NCBI RefSeq assembly: GCF_017168335.1
Contig: NZ_JABFAU010000054.1
Location: forward strand, 1 to 39,198
Length of the DNA stretch: 39,198 bases
Reading direction: 5' to 3'
Origin: Rhodococcus sp. KRD162
Lineage (GTDB): Bacteria > Actinomycetota > Actinomycetes > Mycobacteriales > Mycobacteriaceae
This document shows, one piece after another, positions 17,601 through 25,931 of this stretch (positions are counted from its first letter, which is position 1; each line of letters opens with the position of its first letter). Made by a program: the position numbers and the translations under genes. The notes below the pieces were generated by a model. The model was not told the DNA's origin. It saw only the letters and a program-made list of their open reading frames with translations, and ran no database searches.

Positions 17601-17850
17601 CGGCGCTCCCCTGTTCGTTCCTATCGCGAATCAGACCCCACAGTTCCATATGGGACCGACAGTTCACAGGGACATCGAAAACGCGACGGAGTGCGTCGAT
17701 ACCCGATGCTTCGATGGCGGTATGTCACGACTCGGCGAGGGGTTCCCAGCGCCCACGGCCTATGTGCAGTGGTGTCAGCACCGCAGCTTCGACTTGCATG
17801 TTCTCGACGACGGTGAGAAGTAGACCTGGATTGGTGGAACGGCCACCTCG
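17591..17850 (+). repeat. Direct repeat, left copy (about 260 bp)
   Basis: This segment matches 20025-20285 almost base for base over its length, with scattered substitutions and a one-base deletion near 17815. It covers the upstream region and first about 40 codons of the gene that is intact at 20156. The match begins at CAACGGTCAC and ends at GGCCACCTCG, 11 bases before the stop of the membrane-protein gene at 17861. Confidence 0.85.
17722..17850 (+). pseudogene. Truncated 5' copy of the 257-aa gene at 20156
   Basis: From ATG 17722 the frame reads MSRLGEGFPAPTAYVQWCQH and continues into HVLDDGEK before a TAG at 17821-17823. The intact copy at 20156 has MSRLDEGFPPPTACVQWCQH and HVLDDGVEVDLDW. 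A single-base deletion in the GAC GGC GTG region creates the stop. Similarity ends at 17850, so about 85% of the gene is missing. Nothing suggests this piece is functional. Confidence 0.8.
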
Positions 17851-17860
17851 TCAAGTTCGA

Positions 17861-19162
17861 TCAAGCCGAATGTGCCGGCAGAACGACGATAGAACCATCT
17901 CGTTGACGCGCGATCTCAATGGCGATATCCGGCTGTACGCCGGGATGCTCGACGGAGTTCTGCAGTTCGCGTACACGGCGTGAAGTCCTCAGGAGTGCAT
18001 CCACGGCGCTGGACTTGATCACGACGTCGCGTACACCATGCGATCGGTCGACTTCAAGACTCGACAGCCCCTGCAGAAGCCGCGACAAACGATGCTGCAA
18101 AGCAATGACGCGTTGGTCGTGCAGTTTTAGCGCGCGAGTGAAACTCTCGAATAAGTTCGATGGATCCGATTGTGCGTGTTCGACGGCTTGGAGAACAGTC
18201 ACCCGCTGCTTCAAATCGATCGAGAGTTTAGCCAGTTCAAGGTGAGTGCGGAATTCTCCACCTTGCCCGCCGATTCCTTTGAATGCCTTCTCGAGCTCCG
18301 GAATCTCGACGCGGCCGTCCTTGAAGCCAGCGAAAGCCGATTCCCAACCAGCGAGCCGTGTTTCAGCATTCGCAAGCCCAACATTGATGTGAAAGACCGC
18401 CGTGTCGAGACCGAGTGATGCCCCGATTCGTCCTTCGTCGAGAAGAACTGCCGAGGCTGCGTCGATAATCGGGATGCACGCATTCAGAGCGGATCGTTCG
18501 CCCGTGAGTACGTTGTCCTTCAACTCACCTAGCATCTCCGTGATCGTGTCGAGAGCCTGCTGGCGATTGCGCTCGGCGCGGGCGTTGAGCCCGACTGCTA
18601 CTGCCATGAGCACCAACGGGGCCGCGACAGTAAGAGCGCTTGCGCCGACCACAGCTGCGCCGGCTGTAGCGGCCGACCCACCTACAGCGCCAGCAGCAGC
18701 CGAACCCGCAACAGGAATAAACGTCGCTTGGGCTGCTATGCCGGACGAACCCACGAGAGCGCTGTGGACTCCGCCTGTCGCGGCTTTGGATGTCATGGAT
18801 TTGACGACTCCACTGCCAAACTGGGCGGCCACCTTCGCCGGTACGACCATGCGATACAGCACCTCCCCACCTGTATCCGCGACACCACTGCCACCTGCCT
18901 TGGCAGTTTGGCTGATCAACTGGGAAAGGTGAGTCGCGAGCGGACTCATGCTCTCGAGATGCACACCGCCTGATAGGTCGGCGGACTTCGGCATCGGATG
19001 CGCTTCCAGTGTCGCGAGCGGCGCATCGACCAATGCGGCCAGTACTGTGCGCAACTCGTTCAGCCGCGCCGTCGTCATCGAGTCCTCTGTGGTTACGAGC
19101 GGTGCCGCGGTTTCCTTCGTCGCTAGTGTCCAGAACGGGATCTCTGACTTGCTTTCTAACAT
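17861..19162 (-). CDS. Membrane-associated protein of unknown function
   Basis: A 433-residue protein that was not recognised. Residues 140-193 form a long Gly/Ala-rich hydrophobic block (FIPVAGSAAAGAVGG, then APLVLMAVAVGL), enough for a helical hairpin or two membrane helices with a glycine-zipper look. The remainder before and after is mostly alpha-helical; the C-terminal half (200-433) is long, charged and coiled-coil-like, with no enzyme motif seen. The start ATG at 19162 has GGAAGG six bases upstream. It lies between the two direct repeats, with a UDG-like gene divergent from it. By layout it could be a pore-forming or membrane-attached effector, but that is speculation. Confidence 0.75.
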   Translation of the reverse strand: MLESKSEIPFWTLATKETAAPLVTTEDSMTTARLNELRTVLAALVDAPLATLEAHPMPKSADLSGGVHLESMSPLATHLSQLISQTAKAGGSGVADTGGEVLYRMVVPAKVAAQFGSGVVKSMTSKAATGGVHSALVGSSGIAAQATFIPVAGSAAAGAVGGSAATAGAAVVGASALTVAAPLVLMAVAVGLNARAERNRQQALDTITEMLGELKDNVLTGERSALNACIPIIDAASAVLLDEGRIGASLGLDTAVFHINVGLANAETRLAGWESAFAGFKDGRVEIPELEKAFKGIGGQGGEFRTHLELAKLSIDLKQRVTVLQAVEHAQSDPSNLFESFTRALKLHDQRVIALQHRLSRLLQGLSSLEVDRSHGVRDVVIKSSAVDALLRTSRRVRELQNSVEHPGVQPDIAIEIARQRDGSIVVLPAHSA

Positions 19163-19356
19163 TGGTCGCCTTCCTCGCGCTGTTGCACACCATAACCGAA
19201 CACACCGACCGGTACGTCTGGATGTTCCGGTCGCCTGCGTCCAGCTCTACGCTGCCCGTACGATTCACTTCAGAAGTAGTCGTCTAGGCCCTTCGGCTGC
19301 GTGGAGTCCGACCGAAGAACAGCAATCGAGTCGGAAGCGCGTGCGATCCTTGCCTC

Positions 19357-19971
19357 ATGCCGAACGGACGCAACGCCGACCCTAATGTGGTGGCCGAAAA
19401 AATTGCTCGCATCAGAGACCCGCACGTTCAGCCACTGAACTCGCTGGCTGACGTCATCGCAGATTCCGTCGGTCTTCCGCACGGCCACGTTCCTTACGTC
19501 GATCCAGACCAGGGTGGTATCAACGCCCGGATGTTAGTGCTGCTCGACAACCCTTCCACAAAAGCTGAGAGCGGCACCGGATCGGGCCTTCTGAGCCTGG
19601 ACAATAACGACCGAACGGCTCGCAATTGCCGAGAAGCATATGAACGTCACGGTGTCTCTCATGCCGACGTGGTCCACTGGAATGTGGTTCCCTTCCCCGT
19701 CGCAGGCATCAAGAATGGCGGTTCCACCCCTGCCGAGCGAACTCGATCTGTGCAATGGACAAAGGCTTTCGTCGCGTTGTGCCCACGAATAGATATCGTC
19801 CTCTTGCTCGGTGCCGCAGCCCGTGACGGTTGGGCGCGTTCGGGAATCGACCGGGACCTCTATGTCGTCCCAGGAAAGGTTCCTCACTGTTCAGCACGGG
19901 GGTTGAACACCGGCGGCGGACGCGAGCGCTTCGAGTCCGCGATCGCACAGGTCGCGGAGATGCTTCGGTAG
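19357..19971 (+). CDS. Uracil-DNA glycosylase superfamily-like protein
   Basis: A 204-residue protein. The segment VLLDNPSTKAESGTGSG near residues 61-77, HWNVVPFP near 107-114, LLLGAAA near 148, and a C-terminal PHCSARGLN (about 175-183) line up with the order of the UDG fold: active-site loop, beta strand, and the H-P-S-like motif. Family members remove uracil or other damaged bases from DNA. The catalytic GxDPG-type motif is replaced by LDNPS, so activity and substrate are uncertain. The ATG at 19357 has no strong ribosome-binding site. It is divergent from the membrane-protein gene, and both sit between the direct repeats. The fold assignment is by motif only. Confidence 0.6.
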   Translation: MPNGRNADPNVVAEKIARIRDPHVQPLNSLADVIADSVGLPHGHVPYVDPDQGGINARMLVLLDNPSTKAESGTGSGLLSLDNNDRTARNCREAYERHGVSHADVVHWNVVPFPVAGIKNGGSTPAERTRSVQWTKAFVALCPRIDIVLLLGAAARDGWARSGIDRDLYVVPGKVPHCSARGLNTGGGRERFESAIAQVAEMLR

Positions 19972-20024
19972 ACAACAGCCGATCACGTTCACGGATGCAC
20001 CTACCGCGCGAATTGACCTGCCGG

Positions 20025-20285
20025 CAACGGTCACCGGGGCTCCCCTGTTCGTTCTAATGGCTAACCAGACCCCACAGTTCCATATGTGACCGACAGTTCG
20101 CAGGGACATCGAAAACGCCACCGGATGTGTCGGTACCCGATGCTTCGATGGCGGTATGTCACGACTCGACGAGGGGTTTCCGCCTCCCACGGCCTGTGTG
20201 CAGTGGTGTCAGCACCGCAGCTACGACCTGCATGTCCTCGACGACGGCGTGGAGGTGGACCTGGATTGGCGGAACGGCCACCTCG
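20025..20285 (+). repeat. Direct repeat, right copy (about 260 bp)
   Basis: Second copy of the repeat at 17591-17850, offset by 2434 bp. It spans the upstream region and the first codons of the intact gene at 20156, and so probably includes that gene's promoter. The copies enclose about 2.2 kb with two divergent genes. This could be a duplication with insertion, or a leftover of recombination-mediated gain. Confidence 0.85.
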
Positions 20286-20929
20286 ACAGGGCAGGTCATG
20301 ACCTTCGGCTGCGCGGCCGCAATCTCGACGGGGAAATCGTCGAGTACGGCGGCGCAACCGTGCAGCGCAACGATCTTCGATGCGGCACCAGCCTGGCTGT
20401 AGGCGATCACGATTCGCTCGGCCTGCTGTTTCTCTGCGCGGCCTGGCAAGGCAGTCACAGGCACCGCAGAGCGATGCGGCGATTCCCCGACGTCATGAAT
20501 CCGCACCGCAGCCGTCCCGACGAGAACCCCGTCGCCAAGACTCTCGCTGTGCTCGACAGCTGCGTCCGCAACCGCGCAGTGCCCGACCATCCGAACTCGA
20601 CATGGTCAGGATGGCCCGACGCACCGGGCGTTGGAATGTCCCTGATGGCCACGTTCCTGCGGGCCGTGAAAGCGTCGGTCTACGGCGGACCGGCGCAGCT
20701 GATCGACCAGTACGGTGTCTCGACACTCATCCATGAAGGGTGGCTCGAAGATCCGTCCGTCACCGGTTTCACGCGTCGCCGCTACGACTGCTACGTCGAA
20801 CTCGTCACGGCATGGGCCACCGACATCGGCACCAGCCCCGAACTCGTCGAAATGTGGCTCGTGCAGCGCTGGAGCGCGCGACTGAACGAAGCACGACACG
20901 GTCGCTACACCGCACCCACCTTGTTTTAG
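20156..20929 (+). CDS. Conserved-looking hypothetical protein, possibly OGG-fold DNA glycosylase
   Basis: A 257-residue protein, not firmly recognised. It has no signal peptide or membrane segment. The C-terminal part reads TRRRYDCYVELVTAWATDIG then TSPELVEMWLVQRW, a helical pattern that reminds me of actinobacterial proteins annotated as 8-oxoguanine DNA glycosylase OGG-fold; this is a weak recollection and no catalytic Lys/Asp motif was identified. The ATG at 20156 is the start conserved in the truncated copy at 17722, where the following residues also match, which supports it. It stands on the plus strand just downstream of the UDG-like gene, with the right repeat copy overlapping its 5' end. 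Confidence 0.6.
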   Translation: MSRLDEGFPPPTACVQWCQHRSYDLHVLDDGVEVDLDWRNGHLDRAGHDLRLRGRNLDGEIVEYGGATVQRNDLRCGTSLAVGDHDSLGLLFLCAAWQGSHRHRRAMRRFPDVMNPHRSRPDENPVAKTLAVLDSCVRNRAVPDHPNSTWSGWPDAPGVGMSLMATFLRAVKASVYGGPAQLIDQYGVSTLIHEGWLEDPSVTGFTRRRYDCYVELVTAWATDIGTSPELVEMWLVQRWSARLNEARHGRYTAPTLF

Positions 20930-20977
20930 CGGCCCAACCCGGGGCCTTGCCGCATCGCACAGCTCCAATTATGATTA

Positions 20978-20991
20978 TCCGTAATTACGGA
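20978..20991. promoter_or_regulatory. Perfect 14-bp palindrome upstream of the beta-lactamase-fold gene
   Basis: TCCGTAATTACGGA is a perfect dyad, extended to TTATCCGTAA/TTACGGAATAA with one extra base. It is 20 bp upstream of the start at 21012 and fits an operator for a dimeric winged-helix regulator. The obvious candidate is the ArsR-like protein encoded by the second gene of the same operon, giving autoregulation. This link is inferred. Confidence 0.6.
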
Positions 20992-21011
20992 ATAACAGAT
21001 CGGAGAGATCG

Positions 21012-22118
21012 ATGCGACGCCGAATCTGGATCTCGACAACCTGCGCAGCCGTCCTGCTGGTCGGCGGATGCGCCACCGACACCGACTCGACCGCTACAAC
21101 CACCACTACTCCGGCACCGGAGAATTGCGTACCCGTTACCTCGACCGACCTCGCCACCGAGGACGGGTGGATCGGACTGATCGATCAGGCACCTGACACC
21201 GTCGGCCTTGTCATCGACGACGGCCGTGGTCGAACCGTCGAACATCGAGCCGACCAAGAACAGGTGCTCGCGTCCGCGATCAAAGTGGTGCACCTCGCCG
21301 CTTACGCCCAGGCGGTCGCCAACGGCTCGATCGATCCGAACGAGCAAGTGTCACTCTCGAATTGGGAGCGTTGGTACGTGCCCGGCACCGATGGAGGTGC
21401 TCACCCCAACGCCCTGACCCGGCTGGGCATTGCGAACAGTGGCACCAACGCCACCGACCCCAACGCCACCGTTCGCATCGACGACATGGTCTCGGCCATG
21501 ATCCAGGAAAGCGACAACTCCGTCCCCGACTACCTCCGATACCGACTCGGCGACCAAGCGATCATCGACGCAGCCGCTACCGGCGGGTGGGAGAACTTCG
21601 AAGTGCCGAGCCTGGTGACCGACGTCCTGTCTCTGTTCGACCCGGCACTCGCCGACGGCAACCGCTGGGACACCGCCCAGAAATGGGCATTCGATCCGCA
21701 GTTTCGAGAGCAGGTCAACGCAACCGTGCAACTGCCGACCTACGAAGAACAGGCCGCGCGAGTGCAGAGCACTTTTCGCGGCGGTTCGGCCGAACAACTG
21801 AACGGAATGTATCGCGCCTTCACCGACGGCACCTACGGCGACGCGTCCGACGTCATCCTGCGCCAACTGGAATGGCAACCCGCAGGTGACAGCGTCCTGG
21901 GGATCGGCTTCAAAGGAGGCAGTCTGGCAGGAGTGCTCACCCAAGGATTCGAACTGCGCCGCGACGACGGAACAGTCGCGACCGCCGTGTGGCTGATCGA
22001 CGACCTCCCCGCAGACAGGTTCGATCAAGCCATGGCCGAATTCGGCGTACAACAGCAACTCATCATCGAAGCGATGCAATCGCCGGACGTACTCGACCGG
22101 ATAGCCTGCGTGGCGTGA
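21012..22118 (+). CDS. Beta-lactamase-fold serine hydrolase, lipoprotein
   Basis: A 368-residue protein with an N-terminal signal and lipobox LVGGC (Cys20), so it is expected to be exported and lipid-anchored. Motifs of the penicillin-recognising serine enzymes are in order: S-A-I-K (SxxK) at 88-91, S-D-N at 167-169, and K-G-G at 301-303. This is the class A beta-lactamase arrangement, but KGG instead of KTG/KSG and the lack of a clear Glu166 motif make true beta-lactamase activity uncertain. The start ATG at 21012 has GGAGAG four bases upstream. It overlaps the downstream regulator gene by GTGA, and a palindrome lies just upstream. Confidence 0.82.
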   Translation: MRRRIWISTTCAAVLLVGGCATDTDSTATTTTTPAPENCVPVTSTDLATEDGWIGLIDQAPDTVGLVIDDGRGRTVEHRADQEQVLASAIKVVHLAAYAQAVANGSIDPNEQVSLSNWERWYVPGTDGGAHPNALTRLGIANSGTNATDPNATVRIDDMVSAMIQESDNSVPDYLRYRLGDQAIIDAAATGGWENFEVPSLVTDVLSLFDPALADGNRWDTAQKWAFDPQFREQVNATVQLPTYEEQAARVQSTFRGGSAEQLNGMYRAFTDGTYGDASDVILRQLEWQPAGDSVLGIGFKGGSLAGVLTQGFELRRDDGTVATAVWLIDDLPADRFDQAMAEFGVQQQLIIEAMQSPDVLDRIACVA

Positions 22119-22588
22119 GCGCAGAGTTCGAATCGAGACTGGCAGAGCTGGAAGCCCGCGTCGCCGAGCTGGAACGACGCGACGCTCCCCAACAGCTCGA
22201 TGCCACCCCGTTGACCGGCGGGATGATCGCTTACCAAGGCGACGTGCATCTGCACCGCACCGTCCACTGGGATATCAGCTACTCTCCCGACGCCATCGTC
22301 GAACTCCCTATCTCCTCGACGTCGGAAGTGCTTGCTGCCCTGGGACATCCGGTTCGGCTTCAGATCGTGCGAACCCTACTGCGAGGCCCGGCGAACGCTG
22401 CAGATCTGCACGCCGCGGTGGGAGTCGGATCCTCCGGTCAGATCTATCACCACCTCAAGACGCTCAGTTCAGCGAACATCGTGGAACAGCATGGCCGCGG
22501 GGACTACCGAATAGCCCCCAAACGGGTTGTACCACTGCTTGTTTCGATGCTCTCTGCCGCGGATATCGCGGGCGATCTCGGCACCTGA
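22115..22588 (+). CDS. ArsR-like winged-helix transcriptional regulator with N-terminal coiled coil
   Basis: A 157-residue protein starting at GTG 22115, which overlaps the preceding stop (GTGA). Residues 1-25 form a heptad-like coiled coil (LAELEARVAELERR). A winged helix-turn-helix follows at about 70-130, with ALGHPVRLQIVRTLL, the classic ArsR entry helix, and IYHHLKTLSSANIVEQ as recognition helix and wing start. No Cys cluster for metal sensing was seen. Coupling to the serine hydrolase gene and the upstream palindrome suggest it controls that operon, perhaps in response to a cell-wall or beta-lactam-like signal; this is inference. Confidence 0.8.
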   Translation: MSAEFESRLAELEARVAELERRDAPQQLDATPLTGGMIAYQGDVHLHRTVHWDISYSPDAIVELPISSTSEVLAALGHPVRLQIVRTLLRGPANAADLHAAVGVGSSGQIYHHLKTLSSANIVEQHGRGDYRIAPKRVVPLLVSMLSAADIAGDLGT

Positions 22589-22797
22589 AGACCGTTCGCA
22601 CAGGCCGCCGCCACCAGGGCGATAGTGCCGATGCCTCGCCAATCAGACAACCGACCCGTGCTGACTTTCGTGGCAGTCACACCTGTCACCACCGGAGCAC
22701 AGGGAGTATCGGCAGTGGGACGACGCGCAACGGCAGCGATTCTGGGTCAGGTTCTGATGGCGGGCAGCGTGGTCGGCACCGGCACCACCTCGGGAAA

Positions 22798-23010
22798 ATG
22801 GGGGTCGATCTGGCGCTGGGCGTTCCGCCGAGCGTCGGCCTGGGCTTCGCACTGCCACAGCAGGAATCGATGCCGTACATCCCCGGCGGCACGATCTGCA
22901 TCCGGGCCTGTTGGGGTGCATCGATGGCCGGTTACAGCCGGACTGGAAGCTGACAATCTCCTACATCATGAACCGCACGGGCAGGAGAAGCGAACGGCCC
23001 TGCACGCGCT
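22798..23010 (+). pseudogene. Remnant of the C-terminus of a serine hydrolase (beta-lactamase class C/EstB-like)
   Basis: One frame reads GVDLALGVPPSVGLGFALP and IPGGTICIRACWGAS before a TGA at 22951-22953. A shifted frame continues with DWKLTISYIMNRTGRR (from 22941). Together these resemble the C-terminal lid and SYxMN strand of class C beta-lactamase-like esterases, with at least one frameshift. The rest of the gap from 22589 to 22797, and on to 23109, shows no other gene. This is decayed DNA. Confidence 0.55.
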
Positions 23011-23109
23011 CTGTCGGATCGTGCAGATTCGTCTGATCAGAATCGGCCGGACGGGGGGTACCACCAGGGTTCGAGTCAGCATGAAACGTGGTCGGGCAGA
23101 ATCGGGCGC

Positions 23110-23640
23110 ATGACTGCCGCGCCCATCCACACCGAGCGCCTGACGATGCGCCTCTACGAACCAGCCGACGCACAGAAGATTCTCACGTACTACAGCGATC
23201 CCGAGGTCTGCCGCTATCTCCTTCATCCGGCATGGTCACACGTCGATGCCGTTGCTGCGGTGGGTAAACGGATGAAGCGAATCGGGTTGCACACCCAGGC
23301 GCTGGCGATGGTCGTCGAACACGAGGGCACCGTGGTCGGCAACGTCGAGGCATGGTTGGTCGACGGATCACCGTCCCTGGTCGAGCTGGGTTGGACCTTC
23401 TCCCCCACTGTGGCCGGTCGCGGCTACGCCACCGAAGCGGTCCTTGCCGTGATAGATCACGTATTCTCGCTACCTCAGATCCACCGCGTCAGCGCCCAGA
23501 TGGATGGCCGCAACGACGCGTCGGCCCGGCTGGCCAAGCGCGTCGGGATGCGTCAGGAAGCGCACTTTCGCCAGAACTGGTGGTGCAAGGGCGAATGGAC
23601 CGACACGCTCGTCTACGCGCTGTTGCGATCGGATCGCTGA
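23110..23640 (+). CDS. GNAT-family N-acetyltransferase (RimJ/RimL-like)
   Basis: A 176-residue protein of the Acetyltransf_3 type. The opening TERLTMRLYEPADAQKI is typical, and the acetyl-CoA-binding region shows LGWTFSPTVAGRGYATEA (about 93-110, with the Q/RxxGxG/A pattern as AGRGYA). The IHRVSAQMDGRNDASARLAKRVGM segment is the following conserved beta-strand and helix. Members acetylate protein N-termini, amino groups of small molecules or antibiotics; the substrate here is unknown. It stands alone, with a remnant gene upstream. The ATG at 23110 has only a weak ribosome-binding site. Confidence 0.9.
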   Translation: MTAAPIHTERLTMRLYEPADAQKILTYYSDPEVCRYLLHPAWSHVDAVAAVGKRMKRIGLHTQALAMVVEHEGTVVGNVEAWLVDGSPSLVELGWTFSPTVAGRGYATEAVLAVIDHVFSLPQIHRVSAQMDGRNDASARLAKRVGMRQEAHFRQNWWCKGEWTDTLVYALLRSDR

Positions 23641-23768
23641 CTCCCACCAGCCGACGTGACGCGTTCACCTCATCACCATCTCCCCGTTGACTCCGCGACA
23701 TCGACCGGTGACCGAGGTGCGACATTCTCGAGAACCTTCACTTCTCGGAAATCACAGGAGTTTCAACA

Positions 23769-24836
23769 ATGGCCACGCTTGGACGAGCTGCCCTGCTCAG
23801 CGCACTCACAGTGATCACTGTCGCGTCCGCATCGGTAGGCGGCATCGCTACAGCCGCTCCGGCACGGACTGCGTCACCGCTGTGCCAGATCGCAGACCTA
23901 CTCCCCTCCGGATCCTCCGCGGGACTGGGATATCAGTGTGCCGAAGCCGGTGAGCTCCTCGATCTCCCGATCGGCGAGGTGCGCGCGACTCAACCCTCGC
24001 TCGGCTTCGACGAGGTGTACTACAAGCTCGGTCGGTACACGCTCGGCAAGGATGCAATCAACAAGAAGTTCGACGACTGGTGCGAGGCCAACGGCCAGGA
24101 AGAGGCCGCGTCGGCATTGCCCGATGCGCGACTGGACGATCCGTCGTCGTTCACCTGCACAGTTCCCGTCGGCCAGGAAACACCCGACACCATCGCGCCC
24201 ATGAAGACCGTCGTCATCGGACCAGGCGGAGTTCCGTACCTGACCGACGGACACCACACCCTCACCTCGTTCTACGAACTGCCGGACGGCGGGCCGAATC
24301 TGCACCTGCGTCTGCGCGTGGTCGCGAACCTCAGTGACCTCAGCCCGGCAGACTTCTGGGCGCGGATGAAGGCCGAGAAGTGGGTGTGGACCTACGACGT
24401 CGACGGCAACGAGGTTCCGGTCGAACAACTGCCTTCGGGTGTCGGGCTCGCCAAATTTCAGAACGACAAGTACCGCAGCTTGACGTACTTCGCGCGCGAC
24501 ATCGGCTTCGCACCGGGATCGATCGCCTTCCAGGAGTTCTACTGGGGTGCATGGGTTCGTGACTCCGGCGCAGTAGATATCAGCGGATGGGACAGCAACG
24601 ACATGGCGAGCTACCTGAGCACCGTCGAGGCAGTCTCCCGCGCTCAGGTTGCAGCCCCGAAAGACGCTGTGATCGACAGCGGGCGTACCGCAGCCGAACT
24701 CGGCGCGCTGGACGCGTGGAACGACGGAAAGTCCTCCAGCAAGGGCGAATTCGGCAAGCTCTCGACGCCGTACTCGGACAACAAGCCCGGCAAACTGGCC
24801 TATTCCTTGCAGTACAAGATGGGAATGCCGAAGTAG
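23769..24836 (+). CDS. Exported ParB/Srx-fold protein
   Basis: A 355-residue protein with a Sec-type signal peptide (residues 1-30, ending near TAAPA). The domain after it contains a ParB/sulfiredoxin-like core: DLPIGEVRATQPSLG (66-79) and VPYLTDGHHTLTSF (155-168), where DGHH is the nucleotide-binding motif of this superfamily. The C-terminal part includes a Trp-rich region (near 195-275). Export of a ParB/Srx fold is unusual, since related proteins act on DNA or thiols in the cytosol. The ATG at 23769 has AGGAG eight bases upstream. A strong terminator follows. The substrate is unknown. Confidence 0.75.
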   Translation: MATLGRAALLSALTVITVASASVGGIATAAPARTASPLCQIADLLPSGSSAGLGYQCAEAGELLDLPIGEVRATQPSLGFDEVYYKLGRYTLGKDAINKKFDDWCEANGQEEAASALPDARLDDPSSFTCTVPVGQETPDTIAPMKTVVIGPGGVPYLTDGHHTLTSFYELPDGGPNLHLRLRVVANLSDLSPADFWARMKAEKWVWTYDVDGNEVPVEQLPSGVGLAKFQNDKYRSLTYFARDIGFAPGSIAFQEFYWGAWVRDSGAVDISGWDSNDMASYLSTVEAVSRAQVAAPKDAVIDSGRTAAELGALDAWNDGKSSSKGEFGKLSTPYSDNKPGKLAYSLQYKMGMPK

Positions 24837-24853
24837 TTTCTCCCTCTACCCGG

Positions 24854-24894
24854 CAGTGAGGTGCTCGCCGACGATGTCGGCGAGTGCCTCACTG
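24854..24894. terminator. Strong hairpin terminator between convergent genes
   Basis: Two 19-base arms (24854-24872 and 24876-24894) pair with two mismatches around a three-base GAT loop, followed by TTTC. It lies between the stops of the ParB/Srx gene and the convergent HNH gene, so it could terminate both directions. Confidence 0.85.
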
Positions 24895-24926
24895 TTTCAC
24901 GGCCGAATGCAGCAACTGTCGATGGC

Positions 24927-25931
24927 CTACCGTGAGGCAAAGACATTCTCCCGGTGCCAAATCAGGTACGACACTTCTGGTGCCACCGACTCGGTACCGA
25001 GAATGAGTTTCTCGTGCAGTGGGGGCTTGCCCAGCGCATGACGCAGTGGCGGGGACAGTTTCACATCGTTCTCGATCCCAGGTGCATAGCTCACGCTGAG
25101 ATCCTTGTTCACCGTGATGAGTCCGGTATCGAAGGCGACGTCATGGGTGGGGCATGCGGTGAGACCGTTGCGCCGATCAAGACGTTCTTTGTTCGTGCTG
25201 TCTCGCCACGGCTTGATGTGGCTCGCCGCCAGCAAGCGCGGCCGGCGCTTCCCACCGACCACGCCGCTGAGTCCGCAGAACACACAGCGGTGCTGATGGT
25301 TCCGCAACACCGACTGCGCAAAGCGATGCTGCCCCACACGCACCGCCGAGATCAGCATTCTCTCCGTCGTTGCGATCGGTACGTCAGCACGCTCACGAGC
25401 CCACTTGTCCAACGCATCGACGAGCGAGGACTCGACGTCGCTGGAATCGAGCTCGTACTGCCCTTCGAGCTCGAACCGCTCACCGTCCTCGAGACCGAGG
25501 AAGTCCGGCAAAATATCGCGGTTGATATCGAGGCTGCGTGCAGCATCGAGAATGCGGAAATAGATGCCCTGAAGGAGTTCCGCATCGCCCAGCCGCGCCG
25601 CAACCTCGAGTTCGTGCTTGCCGCCATTACTGCGGGTTCCGTCCAGATTTGCCATCTTCGCGATTATCGATGTCGGGGGTCGTTTGAACAATCGAGCCAG
25701 ATGTTGCACCGGAAACTCGGCCTTGTGCGCCGTCGAGCTGCCGTATTTGCTGTGATCCATCAGCAGGGACGCGCAGTGACACAGAACCACCTCGCAAGGA
25801 ACGAAATTCACCTGACGCACGCCCTGCGGAACCACCCTGCGAGCCAACACCGACAACCACTGATCCCGTAGCGCATCCGCACTCGGATCGATGAATGCTG
25901 CTACTCCCACATCCATCGGGTTGATTGTCAT
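24927..25931 (-). CDS. HNH endonuclease (HNH_2 family)
   Basis: A 334-residue protein. The C-terminal HNH_2 domain shows CVFCGL (C216-C219), LLAASHIKPWRD (H238), RNGLTACPTHDVAFDTGLIT (N255, H263), the typical ββα-metal nuclease pattern. The N-terminal 200 residues are not recognised. The start chosen is ATG 25931, with GGAG five bases upstream; a GTG at 25937 overlaps that site. HNH_2 proteins are often restriction enzymes (McrA-like), but no partner methyltransferase is near. It is alone, convergent with the ParB/Srx gene. Confidence 0.85.
   Translation of the reverse strand: MTINPMDVGVAAFIDPSADALRDQWLSVLARRVVPQGVRQVNFVPCEVVLCHCASLLMDHSKYGSSTAHKAEFPVQHLARLFKRPPTSIIAKMANLDGTRSNGGKHELEVAARLGDAELLQGIYFRILDAARSLDINRDILPDFLGLEDGERFELEGQYELDSSDVESSLVDALDKWARERADVPIATTERMLISAVRVGQHRFAQSVLRNHQHRCVFCGLSGVVGGKRRPRLLAASHIKPWRDSTNKERLDRRNGLTACPTHDVAFDTGLITVNKDLSVSYAPGIENDVKLSPPLRHALGKPPLHEKLILGTESVAPEVSYLIWHRENVFASR

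Noticed and set aside
20931..20946. GGCCC/GGGCC small hairpin after the 257-aa gene
   Set aside because: Only a five-base stem without a T tract; could be chance in high-GC DNA.
24954..25871. A 305-codon plus-strand open frame opposite the HNH gene
   Set aside because: The HNH motifs are on the minus strand; this frame lacks a ribosome-binding site and any motif.
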